Shown piece by piece: positions 9,462 to 17,193 of a DNA stretch of 64,000 bases (positions are counted from its first letter, which is position 1; every line of letters begins with the position of its first letter). The notes beneath the pieces are model-generated. The model worked only from the letters and a program-made list of their open reading frames with translations. It was not told where the DNA came from and ran no database searches. The DNA lies in contig NZ_OY763408.1 in assembly GCF_963667405.1 (NCBI RefSeq), positions 2,503,757 to 2,567,756 on the forward strand. The letters run 5' to 3'. Source of the stretch: an uncultured Sphaerochaeta sp. Its GTDB lineage: Bacteria; Spirochaetota; Spirochaetia; Sphaerochaetales; Sphaerochaetaceae. The translations under genes and the position numbers were made by a program.

Positions 9462-9742
9462 ATTTGGGTTTTGATCAGGATAAATTGAGGCTTCTTATCG
9501 AACAATCTCAGAATGCTGAAATTGAGCTTAAACAAGTTAATCAACCTATCGCTTTTGGAGCATGCAAATGCTGTGGACTCTATACTATACCAATTGAATC
9601 TGATTATTCGACGTGTAGGGTATGTGGTTGGATTGATGATCCGTTCCAGAATACCCATCCTGATGAGCCAAATGGAAGGAATGAGAAATCCCTACATGAA
9701 GCAAAAAAGCAATTCTTTGAAAATCACCTGAAACAAAGTTAG
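9413..9742 (+). CDS. Small cysteine-rich CPCC-type protein with MGGRG N-terminus
   Basis: A 109-residue protein. It begins MGGRGASSG, an N-terminus often seen on small phage or mobile-element proteins. The C-terminal half has two CxxC pairs, CKCCG (about residue 52) and CRVCGW (about residue 71), then DDPFQNTHPDEPNGRNEKSL, the layout of the cysteine-rich CPCC (PF14206) zinc-ribbon family. An AAGGAGG site precedes the ATG, and the start lies inside the DUF4417 gene in another frame. It is the last gene of the three-gene AT-rich island. Likely a zinc-binding adaptor, but its function is unknown. Confidence 0.75.
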   Translation: MGGRGASSGYISAEQLNLGFDQDKLRLLIEQSQNAEIELKQVNQPIAFGACKCCGLYTIPIESDYSTCRVCGWIDDPFQNTHPDEPNGRNEKSLHEAKKQFFENHLKQS

Positions 9743-9844
9743 GCTCAGATGAGGAAAAGATGGCAATGAAGGCGCTGCTTATCTCACGGCTAGATAGGTT
9801 GCAATAGGTTTGTCCAAAACTCTTATGGGTTTCAATCACGGAAA

Positions 9845-9927
9845 CACGAAAACGAGCTTTTCAAACGATGGGATTTTCACGTTTTCAAGCTTTATATCTG
9901 TGCTGCCAATACACGTTTTCAAGCTTT
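9845..9927 (+). repeat. Three direct repeats with ~33-bp period
   Basis: Units starting at 9845 (CACGAAAACGAGCTTT), 9878 (CACGTTTTCAAGCTTT) and 9912 (identical to the second) are spaced 33 and 34 bp. Units two and three share 16 identical bases; unit one keeps CACG and AGCTTT. The period is close to three helical turns, which would suit a protein binding cooperatively on one DNA face. Three imperfect copies with no conserved spacer length or cas genes are not a CRISPR array. Confidence 0.6.
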
Positions 9928-9934
9928 TTGGCTT

Positions 9935-9957
9935 ATTTGTATTCTATTAATACAAAT
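9935..9957 (+). terminator. AT-rich hairpin after the CPCC gene
   Basis: ATTTGTATT and AATACAAAT form a perfect 9-bp stem with a 5-base loop, followed by TTTATT. It could end transcription of the TIGR04141 island or of the leftward hydrolase gene, but the low GC content makes it a weak terminator. Confidence 0.4.
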
Positions 9958-10047
9958 TTTATTACATATAAACACGCAAGCAGTTTCTTCAGCATCCGTG
10001 GGGAATGAGGAACTTTTCGATGGTCGGAACTCCTAATTTTCTGAGCA

Positions 10048-10758
10048 TTACCCGAGCTGTGCCTCAAGCCACCTTGCATAGCGAGCAAGCTGCTCAGGAG
10101 TGTGGAAGTAGTGAGGAAAGCCCTCAGCAATCTCCAGAGATGCTGAATATCGTGAGCAAAACTGATCAATCGCGTCTCTTTCGCTTATCTCATCCAGCTG
10201 GCCATACAGCACAGCGGTAGGGCTGTCCCAACGATTAATCGGATGCTGCTTCACGTACTGGTAATATCGCCAGTAAAGCGTCATCCCTATTGGGGTCTCG
10301 ATTGTCTCTTTGGTTTCCAGTTGGTCTTCAGTAATCTGGAACGCTTGCATAACACCACTGATAAGGCGTTGCATATCCACTACTGGGCTGAGAAACAGAA
10401 CTTGTTCAAAGTGGACCTGAGGGAAGGCTACCAAGCTGAAATAGGCTCCCATGCTGTTTGCAAGCAAAGAGAGGTTCTGCCACCGGTTTTGTGCATAGGA
10501 AAGAATCTGGTGCAGCTCATCGACACAACGGTCGACCATGATCGGCTCTGATTCCCCTGACCGCTCCCCATGCTGGGGAAGATCAAAACTCAGGACCTGA
10601 TACCCTTTCATAGTGGCTTGCTCTGCAAGCATCCGAATAGGGGTATCCATCTTGTTGGACATATTGCCATGAACAGCAAGAAACACGGAAGGAGAATCAG
10701 AGCCCCACACTACTGCAGGGATTCCTTCAATGGTGAACTGTTGTGTGTGCATGATCAT
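10048..10758 (-). CDS. Alpha/beta hydrolase
   Basis: A 236-residue single-domain hydrolase. The HGNMSN oxyanion loop follows strand 3 (about residue 30), the nucleophile elbow is LANSMGAY (Ser at about residue 102, a variant of GxSxG with Asn in the first position), an acidic residue in LYGQLDE is well placed for the triad, and a late FPHYFH provides the histidine. No signal peptide is visible, so it is probably cytoplasmic. It lies 83 bases after the DUF5107 gene on the same strand and may share its AraC-controlled transcript. Substrate unknown; an acyl or carbohydrate ester would fit the sugar context. Confidence 0.82.
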   Translation of the reverse strand: MIMHTQQFTIEGIPAVVWGSDSPSVFLAVHGNMSNKMDTPIRMLAEQATMKGYQVLSFDLPQHGERSGESEPIMVDRCVDELHQILSYAQNRWQNLSLLANSMGAYFSLVAFPQVHFEQVLFLSPVVDMQRLISGVMQAFQITEDQLETKETIETPIGMTLYWRYYQYVKQHPINRWDSPTAVLYGQLDEISERDAIDQFCSRYSASLEIAEGFPHYFHTPEQLARYARWLEAQLG

Positions 10759-10841
10759 CTCCTTCGCTGGGCATTCTACTCCTATCGAGAAGTTCAGAAA
10801 ACAGAGAGAACCTCTCTCCCAGCGAATTTGATGAGCTTTTT

Positions 10842-13800
10842 CTACTCCAGCATGCCCAGTCTGTTGCCAGCTCCCTGGTGACAGGGAACAAGAGCCAGTG
10901 CTTTCTGCAAGGCAGTTTTTCCCTCTTCCTGCTTACCAAGACCGTACCACCCCAAACCCAACAGGTAGAAACAGTTTGCCTGGTTGCTTCGGTCAAGATC
11001 ATCCTCGAAAATCTGCAGATCAGGAAGCGATACGGCGAAGTAGTCGATGGTGATGTGGTCATCCTGATGCTTCTGTGCATAGTCCACCAAACACTGCAGT
11101 CTCTGCTGTGCTCCTTGTTCGTCACCCAATGCTCTTCTTGCCAGCGCTTGGAAGTAGATCATATCCGCAGGCTGGTCATTGTAGTACATCATATTTGCTG
11201 GCTCTTCACTGCCGATGGCTGCTTGTGTGAAGTACGCAACAGCCTGTTCCTCATTTCCCAGCATCCGCTCAGCTTGCCCAAGCAAGTAATACAGGTCATT
11301 GTCTTTCTGTCCTTCCAGCTTTCCTTCCCCAAGGTTTGCGGGGAATACTAGCGCCTTCTGAAGCAACGACCGAGCCTTTTCCGCTTCACCTTGCCCAAGG
11401 GCTTGGAACGCAAGGTTACTCAGGCAGAGCACATACTCGCGCGTAATCTTTCCTTCCCCTCCCTCCCAAGGATGGAACGTGTGTCCCATGATCATCTCAT
11501 AGGCTTGCTCGCAAGCACCAGTGAGATTCAGCAAGGCCACATATTCGGTATAGAGATCATCCCTTTGGGATACCAGGTCAAGATGTGCTGACAAGAATGA
11601 AAGGCGCTGTTGGGGAGTACGGCCAACCTTCTTGTGCAGCTGGTCCAACTCCATGCAGATGCGGCTGTCGCTCTCATCCAGGGAGAAAGCCTTGGTGAGA
11701 GCCTCAAGGGCCTTCTCTGCCTTCCCTTGCTTGTTGTAATATGCCAAAGCAAGATTCCTCCACACCATAGGAACGTTTGGATTGCTCTCCCTGCTCTGCT
11801 CCCATGCCTCAACAGCCTCCTCATACCGCCGCTTGTCATACAGCAGATTCCCCAGCTGATAGGCTGCTTCACTATCCTTGGGATTCTCCAAGAGTGCATC
11901 ACTGAGCACGAGCATATCCTCCAAGGAGTGTGCAAATGGAGCGCCCCATCCGAGACTGGATGCAGTGGCAAGAACCTTCTTCGGGTCCTCACCCAATCGC
12001 TTCAGACAGTATGCTTGGTAGTAGGCCAAAGCACCGGATACAGCAGGACAGTGGTCGAGCAGCTCATATGCCTCGCGGTACCAGCCACCCAACATGAAGA
12101 GCTGTGCTGCTTCCAGGAAGCTGGAAACACGGTCTCCCATCCGAGCAAGCACTTCTTTTCTGTCTGAGAGGAGCAAGCCACTTGCATAGGCAAATGGATC
12201 AAGTTCCAAAGTCGCCTGTACATATGCTTCACCTTCAGCGTCCCTGCCCAGCAACTGCAGCACTTTTGCCTTCAGAAAGCGTGCATGCAGTGAGTGGCTG
12301 TTCTTCACCAGTGAACGCTCAGCAAAGAACAGTGCCTGCTCATATGCACTCTTCTTGCAAGCCAAACAGCCCAAATGGAAGAATGCCATCTCTTGCTGGT
12401 TCTTGCTCCACGTCGCCTTATAGAACCAGTCGTATGCTTCTTCATCCCGTCCCTGGTAGAGCAGGCACAATCCAAGATGATAGAGAGGCTCGCTGTCCTG
12501 AGGATTGGGGTTTCTTGCCTGGAGTCGCGATATCGCCCTTCTGAAAAGCTCCTCTGCCTGGATGAACAAACCACGCTTCATCAACACCAACCCATAGGAG
12601 TTGCAGAGCCTGCTGTCAGAAGGATCGCGAGCGAGTCCTTCCCGATAGTACGGGTCAACCGTGAAGGTAGCATGACGGTACTGCTCCAGATGGAGGGCAG
12701 TAAGCCACAACTCCTCGCAGCTTGCGATATCCTTGGGGTCGAGGGCAGGTTTTGCTGGTTCAGGAAGCTCTGTCTCACCCTGTTGCTGATCATTGAATGC
12801 CAGAATCTGGATACCTTCCGAATCGACAAGCCTTACAGAAAGCATTGATTCAGTAGTACACGCCAGCGTCCATTGCTTGCTCTGTGCGGTACCAAGGCCA
12901 ACAGGTTCAGAGAAGAGTTCCTCGTCTTTTGAGGAGACGGTCAGAACCGCCCCCGCAATGGGCTGGGGAGCATACAGACGGACCACAACCTCCCCATCTC
13001 CCTTCTCCAAACCTAGCACTGCCTTCAGCGAGGCATTGCTTACCGAGCCCACCTGATGATAGGGAAGGAAATACTGGGTGAAAGTCTTCTCCTCATAGGG
13101 CTTGAGCCATGTAAAGTCAGGCTGGTTGTCCGTATACACCCCGGTCATGAGCTCAATATAGGGACCATTTGCATCGGTGAGATTGCGGTCCCATGCCTTC
13201 CCGAAGTCCCCGCACCCCCACGTCCACTGCTTTTTTCCTGGTGATAGGTGATGGTCGGCAATATGGAGAATTCCTGCCTGCTTGGCATAGTCATAGCCTC
13301 CTACAAAATCGTAGGAGGAGCGCCACGCCATATAGGAAGTGGGAACCGGGAGATTCTTATAGCGGGAGATATCCACTCCCCCTGCGTAGGAGTGCTTGTA
13401 GTAGACTCCATGCGCTATGGGAAAAGAACTGACATCACGCTTGCCATGGTCGAAGACAGCGGTGACATCGGGGGGAAAGATTGACTGGGTATCATCATGA
13501 ACCGCTACCGCAGGATTCGCCCACCACAGGAAGGTCTGGTCGAAAGGGGTTGGGTTGTACAGCTGGCCTTCAATCTCGACATACGCTTTGTCCGGGTAGA
13601 GGGAGATGCTGGCAATGGACTTGGTCCCGTACATCTGGTCGACTTCGCCCAGTCGTACGGTCTTCTTTCCCCCTTCACCAGCGACAATGGTGTAATCGAC
13701 AGGGCTGAAGGTAGTAGGCCGGTGATGCTGTGGCCAGTTGAATTCGATGCCACCCGAAATCCAAGGACCGAGCAGGCCAACCAACGCCGGCTTGATGACC

Positions 13801-14102
13801 TCATTGTAGTACACAAAGTCATACCCGATGGTCTTGTCGTATGCACGTTGGATGCGTCCTCCAAGCTGGGGAAGAATCATGATGCGCAGATAATCGTTCT
13901 CCAGGAAGACTGCCTCATAGGCTACATCCTCCTTCTCATCGCTGATCGACTCAATTACCTGATAGGGATATACCTTTCCACTGCTGCCTTGATACACCCG
14001 CTTCTCGAAGAACATAGGATTCTTCTCCGGCTTTCCCACCCCATAGGTGGGAATGGTTACCATCTCAGTCCAACAGGAGACCTCAGTATATGAATTGTGC
14101 AT
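10842..14102 (-). CDS. DUF5107 domain protein with C-terminal TPR repeats
   Basis: A 1086-residue protein. Residues 1 to about 360 are a DUF5107 beta-sandwich related to aldose-epimerase/glycoside-hydrolase folds (ILPQLGGRI, ISGGIEFNWPQHH, WWANPA, TWGCGDFGKAWDRN). After a linker, roughly residues 440 to 1080 contain many tetratricopeptide-like helical repeats (for example YQLGNLLYDKRRYEEAVEAWEQ). No signal peptide, so cytoplasmic. An aromatic- and histidine-rich N-terminal domain suggests carbohydrate binding or conversion, and the TPR part may mediate protein contacts. A GGAGG site lies 8 bases before the ATG. Its promoter carries twin boxes shared with the 17194-18690 importer operon. Confidence 0.88.
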   Translation of the reverse strand: MHNSYTEVSCWTEMVTIPTYGVGKPEKNPMFFEKRVYQGSSGKVYPYQVIESISDEKEDVAYEAVFLENDYLRIMILPQLGGRIQRAYDKTIGYDFVYYNEVIKPALVGLLGPWISGGIEFNWPQHHRPTTFSPVDYTIVAGEGGKKTVRLGEVDQMYGTKSIASISLYPDKAYVEIEGQLYNPTPFDQTFLWWANPAVAVHDDTQSIFPPDVTAVFDHGKRDVSSFPIAHGVYYKHSYAGGVDISRYKNLPVPTSYMAWRSSYDFVGGYDYAKQAGILHIADHHLSPGKKQWTWGCGDFGKAWDRNLTDANGPYIELMTGVYTDNQPDFTWLKPYEEKTFTQYFLPYHQVGSVSNASLKAVLGLEKGDGEVVVRLYAPQPIAGAVLTVSSKDEELFSEPVGLGTAQSKQWTLACTTESMLSVRLVDSEGIQILAFNDQQQGETELPEPAKPALDPKDIASCEELWLTALHLEQYRHATFTVDPYYREGLARDPSDSRLCNSYGLVLMKRGLFIQAEELFRRAISRLQARNPNPQDSEPLYHLGLCLLYQGRDEEAYDWFYKATWSKNQQEMAFFHLGCLACKKSAYEQALFFAERSLVKNSHSLHARFLKAKVLQLLGRDAEGEAYVQATLELDPFAYASGLLLSDRKEVLARMGDRVSSFLEAAQLFMLGGWYREAYELLDHCPAVSGALAYYQAYCLKRLGEDPKKVLATASSLGWGAPFAHSLEDMLVLSDALLENPKDSEAAYQLGNLLYDKRRYEEAVEAWEQSRESNPNVPMVWRNLALAYYNKQGKAEKALEALTKAFSLDESDSRICMELDQLHKKVGRTPQQRLSFLSAHLDLVSQRDDLYTEYVALLNLTGACEQAYEMIMGHTFHPWEGGEGKITREYVLCLSNLAFQALGQGEAEKARSLLQKALVFPANLGEGKLEGQKDNDLYYLLGQAERMLGNEEQAVAYFTQAAIGSEEPANMMYYNDQPADMIYFQALARRALGDEQGAQQRLQCLVDYAQKHQDDHITIDYFAVSLPDLQIFEDDLDRSNQANCFYLLGLGWYGLGKQEEGKTALQKALALVPCHQGAGNRLGMLE

Positions 14103-14125
14103 CGTAGTATCCTCCCTCTCTTGTC

Positions 14126-14190
14126 ATGCTAGCAAACCCCCAGAGCACCCACAATGGGAAAGATTGCTCACTTATTTTATAAAATTGCTC
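14126..14190 (-). promoter_or_regulatory. Promoter of the DUF5107 gene with twin AraC-type boxes
   Basis: On the minus strand TTGTGG (14149-14154) and TAGCAT (14126-14131) are spaced 17 bases. Immediately upstream are two direct repeats containing ATTGCTC on the plus strand, at 14163 and 14184, exactly 21 bp apart. The same pair with the same 21-bp period, and the same distance to the -10 hexamer, occurs at 18753/18774. This is the arrangement of a class II AraC-family activator site. Confidence 0.65.
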
Positions 14191-14221
14191 TTTCTGCTTA
14201 AAAAGAACGAACCATTAACAA

Positions 14222-14249
14222 TTGCTAATTCATAATATCAAGCTATACT
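14222..14249 (+). promoter_or_regulatory. Candidate promoter of the AraC-family gene
   Basis: TTGCTA (14222-14227) and TATACT (14244-14249) are separated by 16 bases; transcription would start near 14256, just ahead of the TAAGGAGA ribosome site. Additional ATTGCT motifs at 14221 and 14259 overlap the -35 and the start region and could mediate autoregulation. Confidence 0.5.
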
Positions 14250-14278
14250 TATAAAGAAATTGCTTTAAGGAGATGCGG

Positions 14279-15121
14279 ATGAAAGTCTATGAACAAGGTA
14301 TCCTCATTGAGTCAAACATCTACTTTCACACACCAAGCGAACAGGCCAAAAACCTATTCCTCCACCTCATCTGCACTGGCCATTATGTCTGTGACAGCAC
14401 CTATGCAGTCAAACGAAACCGGTACGACAGCTTTTTGCTGCTCTATGTCATCAAGGGCAGCGGGTACGTCTACCAAGCTGAGACAAGAGTATCCTTGGTT
14501 GAGGGCTCGCTGCTCCTCCTTGATTGTTACCAAAGCCATGCCTATGGCACCAGTGAAGGCTGGGAAATCATCTGGGCTCATTTTGATGGAAAAATGGCCC
14601 GCCCCTACTACGAGGCTATTGCCAAGGAAGGATCCTTCATCGTCGAGCAGGGTGTGTACTCACCACACCACAGCCTGCAAAAGATTTACAATCTCTTTCA
14701 TGAGACATCTACCGTCAAGGAACCCTCGGTGAACAAGTACCTGACCAACCTGTTGACTGACTTCTTCTCCTCCCCTCATGAAACAGAGCAGGCCAACAGC
14801 CACAAGATTGATGAACTGTTGGCCTACATCAACGAACATATACAGGAGCCGCTCCCGTTGGAAACCCTTGCCGACCGGGTTTGCCTCAGCCCCTATTACT
14901 TCATCAGAACCTTCAAGCAGGAAACCGGCTATACGCCGCATGAGTACGTTATCCTCACCCGTGTCAATGCTGCCAAGTTCTACTTGAGAACCACCACACT
15001 CCCGATCAAGGAGGTGGTCTATCGTTGCGGGTTTTCCAGTGAGTGCAGCTTCTGGACAACGTTCAAGAAGTATACGACCCACACCCCGCTTGCTTATCGG
15101 AACATGACAGAGCCTCTGTAA
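14279..15121 (+). CDS. AraC-family transcriptional regulator
   Basis: A 280-residue regulator with an N-terminal cupin-like sugar-sensing domain (about residues 20-160, including GSGYVYQAE and LLLLDCYQSHAY) and a C-terminal AraC DNA-binding domain with two helix-turn-helix motifs: LADRVCLSPYYFIRTFKQETGYTP, then IKEVVYRCGFSSECSFWTTFKKYTTHTP. Two ATGs lie 6 bases apart; the second (14279) is better spaced from TAAGGAGA. It is divergent from the DUF5107 gene, and the twin ATTGC boxes at both the DUF5107 and the importer promoters are its likely targets. It probably activates them in response to a sugar. Confidence 0.92.
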   Translation: MKVYEQGILIESNIYFHTPSEQAKNLFLHLICTGHYVCDSTYAVKRNRYDSFLLLYVIKGSGYVYQAETRVSLVEGSLLLLDCYQSHAYGTSEGWEIIWAHFDGKMARPYYEAIAKEGSFIVEQGVYSPHHSLQKIYNLFHETSTVKEPSVNKYLTNLLTDFFSSPHETEQANSHKIDELLAYINEHIQEPLPLETLADRVCLSPYYFIRTFKQETGYTPHEYVILTRVNAAKFYLRTTTLPIKEVVYRCGFSSECSFWTTFKKYTTHTPLAYRNMTEPL

Positions 15122-15150
15122 CCAGAAGCCCTGTCACTTCACCTCATTGA

Positions 15151-16131
15151 TCAGTTCGCTGCAGCGCCCATGACCTGCTTGTAGTTCTCAGGAGTTACGA
15201 TGATAGCATCAACTGCGGTTTCCATCGGAACCTTGGTACCTGCGATCATGTCCAGAAGAACCTTCACCGAACCAGCACCCACTGCATCGGAAGAGAAGTA
15301 GGAAGCAGCCTTCATTGCCGATCCGCCAGCCTTCTTGAACTCGTCCTTGGCAAGATATCCACCAAGTCCGACGACACAAGCTTTCGCATCAAGACCTGCA
15401 CTTTCCAGTGCACGGACAGCACCAACGGTGCCTTCTTCGTTTGCACCAGTGACCAACCAGGTCTTCACTTCAGGATGAGCAGTGAAGATGGAAGCAGCAC
15501 CTACGTTGCCCTTCTCGGTGGTCCCATCATAGTCGACCGTGTAGATTTTGCTCTTGTCAAAGTCAGGAGCCATCTTGGTGAACTCATCATAGATACCTTC
15601 GGCGCGGGGTACACAACTCGATACGGTGTCCATGGTCATAATGAGCAGGGCCACGTCGCTCTTGCCAATGAGGTTGTTCTTCTTCGCATAGTCAGCGAGC
15701 CAAGCACCATTGGCCTGTCCGATCACATAAGCGTTGATACCTACCCAAGGAGCAAGCTTGGTGCCATCTGCAGCCTGCAGTGCATCATCAGCAGCAACCA
15801 CGGGAATCTTGGCTTCAGCGAGCTTATCCACGACAGCCTTGCTCATGGTCTGGTCGGGGATACACGTGACGATACCAGCAGCATTATTGGCGATGGCATT
15901 GTCAATGGCTCTGAGATACTCCTCGGGGCTCATTTTTGCATCGACATAGGTGAAGGAGTATCCTGCACTCTCTGCGGCTGCCTGGGCTGCCTTGCCTTCA
16001 TCGATGAACCACGTTTGGTCCCCTGCTTTGTAAATGCCGTAGATAACCGGCTTCGTCTCTTTCTGTCCAGCAGCGAAGATGGTACCGATACATACCAAGA
16101 CCATGAGAACCACAATCAGTGTCCGTTTCAT
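15151..16131 (-). CDS. Periplasmic sugar-binding protein, ribose type
   Basis: A 326-residue Peripla_BP_4 protein with a signal peptide (MKRTLIVVLMVLVCIGTIFA) followed by AGQKET. The mature chain shows YGIYKAGDQTWFIDEG, AIANNAAGIVTCIPD and a hinge-region TGANEEGTVGAVRALESAG, as in arabinose/galactose/ribose-binding proteins; ligand-binding aromatic and acidic residues are plausible but specificity is not readable. Unusually for these operons, its gene comes last, after the ATPase and permease genes, with a GCGGT/ACCGC hairpin in the 64-base gap. It ends 29 bases from the convergent AraC gene. Confidence 0.9.
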   Translation of the reverse strand: MKRTLIVVLMVLVCIGTIFAAGQKETKPVIYGIYKAGDQTWFIDEGKAAQAAAESAGYSFTYVDAKMSPEEYLRAIDNAIANNAAGIVTCIPDQTMSKAVVDKLAEAKIPVVAADDALQAADGTKLAPWVGINAYVIGQANGAWLADYAKKNNLIGKSDVALLIMTMDTVSSCVPRAEGIYDEFTKMAPDFDKSKIYTVDYDGTTEKGNVGAASIFTAHPEVKTWLVTGANEEGTVGAVRALESAGLDAKACVVGLGGYLAKDEFKKAGGSAMKAASYFSSDAVGAGSVKVLLDMIAGTKVPMETAVDAIIVTPENYKQVMGAAAN

Positions 16132-16170
16132 AGAATCCTCCTATTTTTGGGAAAAACCACACTATGTCTG

Positions 16171-16186
16171 GCGGTGCTTGCACCGC
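16171..16186 (-). other. Intercistronic hairpin between permease and binding-protein genes
   Basis: GCGGTGC and GCACCGC meet with two bases between them, a 7-bp dyad that would fold as a 5-bp stem with a 6-base loop. It lies 10 bases past the permease stop with no U-run. It may protect or separate the binding-protein part of the transcript. Confidence 0.45.
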
Positions 16187-16195
16187 AATACATGC

Positions 16196-17182
16196 CTATC
16201 CTTGCCGCTTGCTTGCTTCCAGGAGCATCTTCTCCCGGTTCTGCTTGCGCACGTAGTCACTGGTGAGGGCGAACAGGAGCAGGGCGCCTCGGGCAACGTA
16301 CTGCCAGAAAGAGGGTACGTTGACCATGGTCAGACCGGTATTGAAAGCCTGGATAAGGAAAACCCCCAGGATGGTACCTGCCAAAGAACCAACGCCTCCG
16401 GTAAAGGAAACCCCTCCCAGAATGACTGCGGTGATGGAATCGAACTCGAGGTTGACGTTCGCTGCCGGCTGACCGGAGTTCATTCGTGCAGAGAAGATGA
16501 TGCCACCTATGGCACAGATGATGCCCATCATCACATAACAGATGAGTATTGCCTTGCGAGGGTTCAAACCAGCCAGCCTTGCTGCGTCCTTGTTTCCTCC
16601 GATCGCATAGATGCTTCGGCCGAATTTGGTCTTGGAGAGCACAAAACCAAAGAAAAGGAAGCAGAGCAGCATGATCCATACCGAGAGCGGGATGTCCAGA
16701 AAGCGTGCTTTTCCAAAGGTAATGTAGTTCGCATTGCTGATTGCTACCGGTTTCCCGCCACAGATGATGTAGGCGAATCCACGAACGATGGTCTGGGTAA
16801 CCAGGGTGGCAATGAAAGCATCGATGCGGATGTTGTTCACCATCCAAGTGTTGAAAAGACCAACGATTGCGCCTGCCACGATGGTGAGCAGCACAGCGGG
16901 GAGCAAGGGTACGCCCTTGCTGACAAACAGTGCACAAAGAACTCCTGAGAAGGCAACCAGCGAGCCTGGGGAGAGGTCGTTCTGCCCTGCAATGATCAAG
17001 TAGGTATGCCCGATGGAGACTATGCCTACCAAACTGGCTCCCACAAGAATATTGGTGATGTTCACCCAAGAGAAGAAGTTGGGGTTCAGGAAGGTGAAGA
17101 GGATGAAGACCACAGCAATGGCACCCATCAAGATCAATTTGTCTCCGCTGATAGCCAGCGACAATCGTTTTGCTTTCATCAT
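16196..17182 (-). CDS. Sugar ABC transporter permease, ribose type
   Basis: A 328-residue RbsC-like inner-membrane protein of about 9-10 helices. Family marks include GQNDLSPGSLVAFSG (in place of the usual GGIDLS) near residue 66, FGRSIYAIGGNKDAARLAG (the EAA-like cytoplasmic loop), and the late GGVSFTGGVGSLAGT. It is the only permease of this system, so it probably forms a homodimer. It sits 11 bases after the ATPase gene and ahead of the binding-protein gene. Confidence 0.92.
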   Translation of the reverse strand: MMKAKRLSLAISGDKLILMGAIAVVFILFTFLNPNFFSWVNITNILVGASLVGIVSIGHTYLIIAGQNDLSPGSLVAFSGVLCALFVSKGVPLLPAVLLTIVAGAIVGLFNTWMVNNIRIDAFIATLVTQTIVRGFAYIICGGKPVAISNANYITFGKARFLDIPLSVWIMLLCFLFFGFVLSKTKFGRSIYAIGGNKDAARLAGLNPRKAILICYVMMGIICAIGGIIFSARMNSGQPAANVNLEFDSITAVILGGVSFTGGVGSLAGTILGVFLIQAFNTGLTMVNVPSFWQYVARGALLLFALTSDYVRKQNREKMLLEASKRQG

Positions 17183-17193
17183 CCGTTTCCCTC

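Larger units (their letters stand above)
9743..10047. other. 305-base convergent intergenic region
   Basis: This region lies between the rightward CPCC gene and the leftward hydrolase gene. It contains the three-unit repeat (9845-9927) and an AT-rich hairpin (9935-9957), listed separately. No supported coding frame was seen. Confidence 0.6.

Noticed and set aside
9845..9927. Possible small CRISPR array
   Set aside because: Only three imperfect short units, conserved part about 16 bases, intervening sequence of similar AT-rich character and no cas genes in the window.
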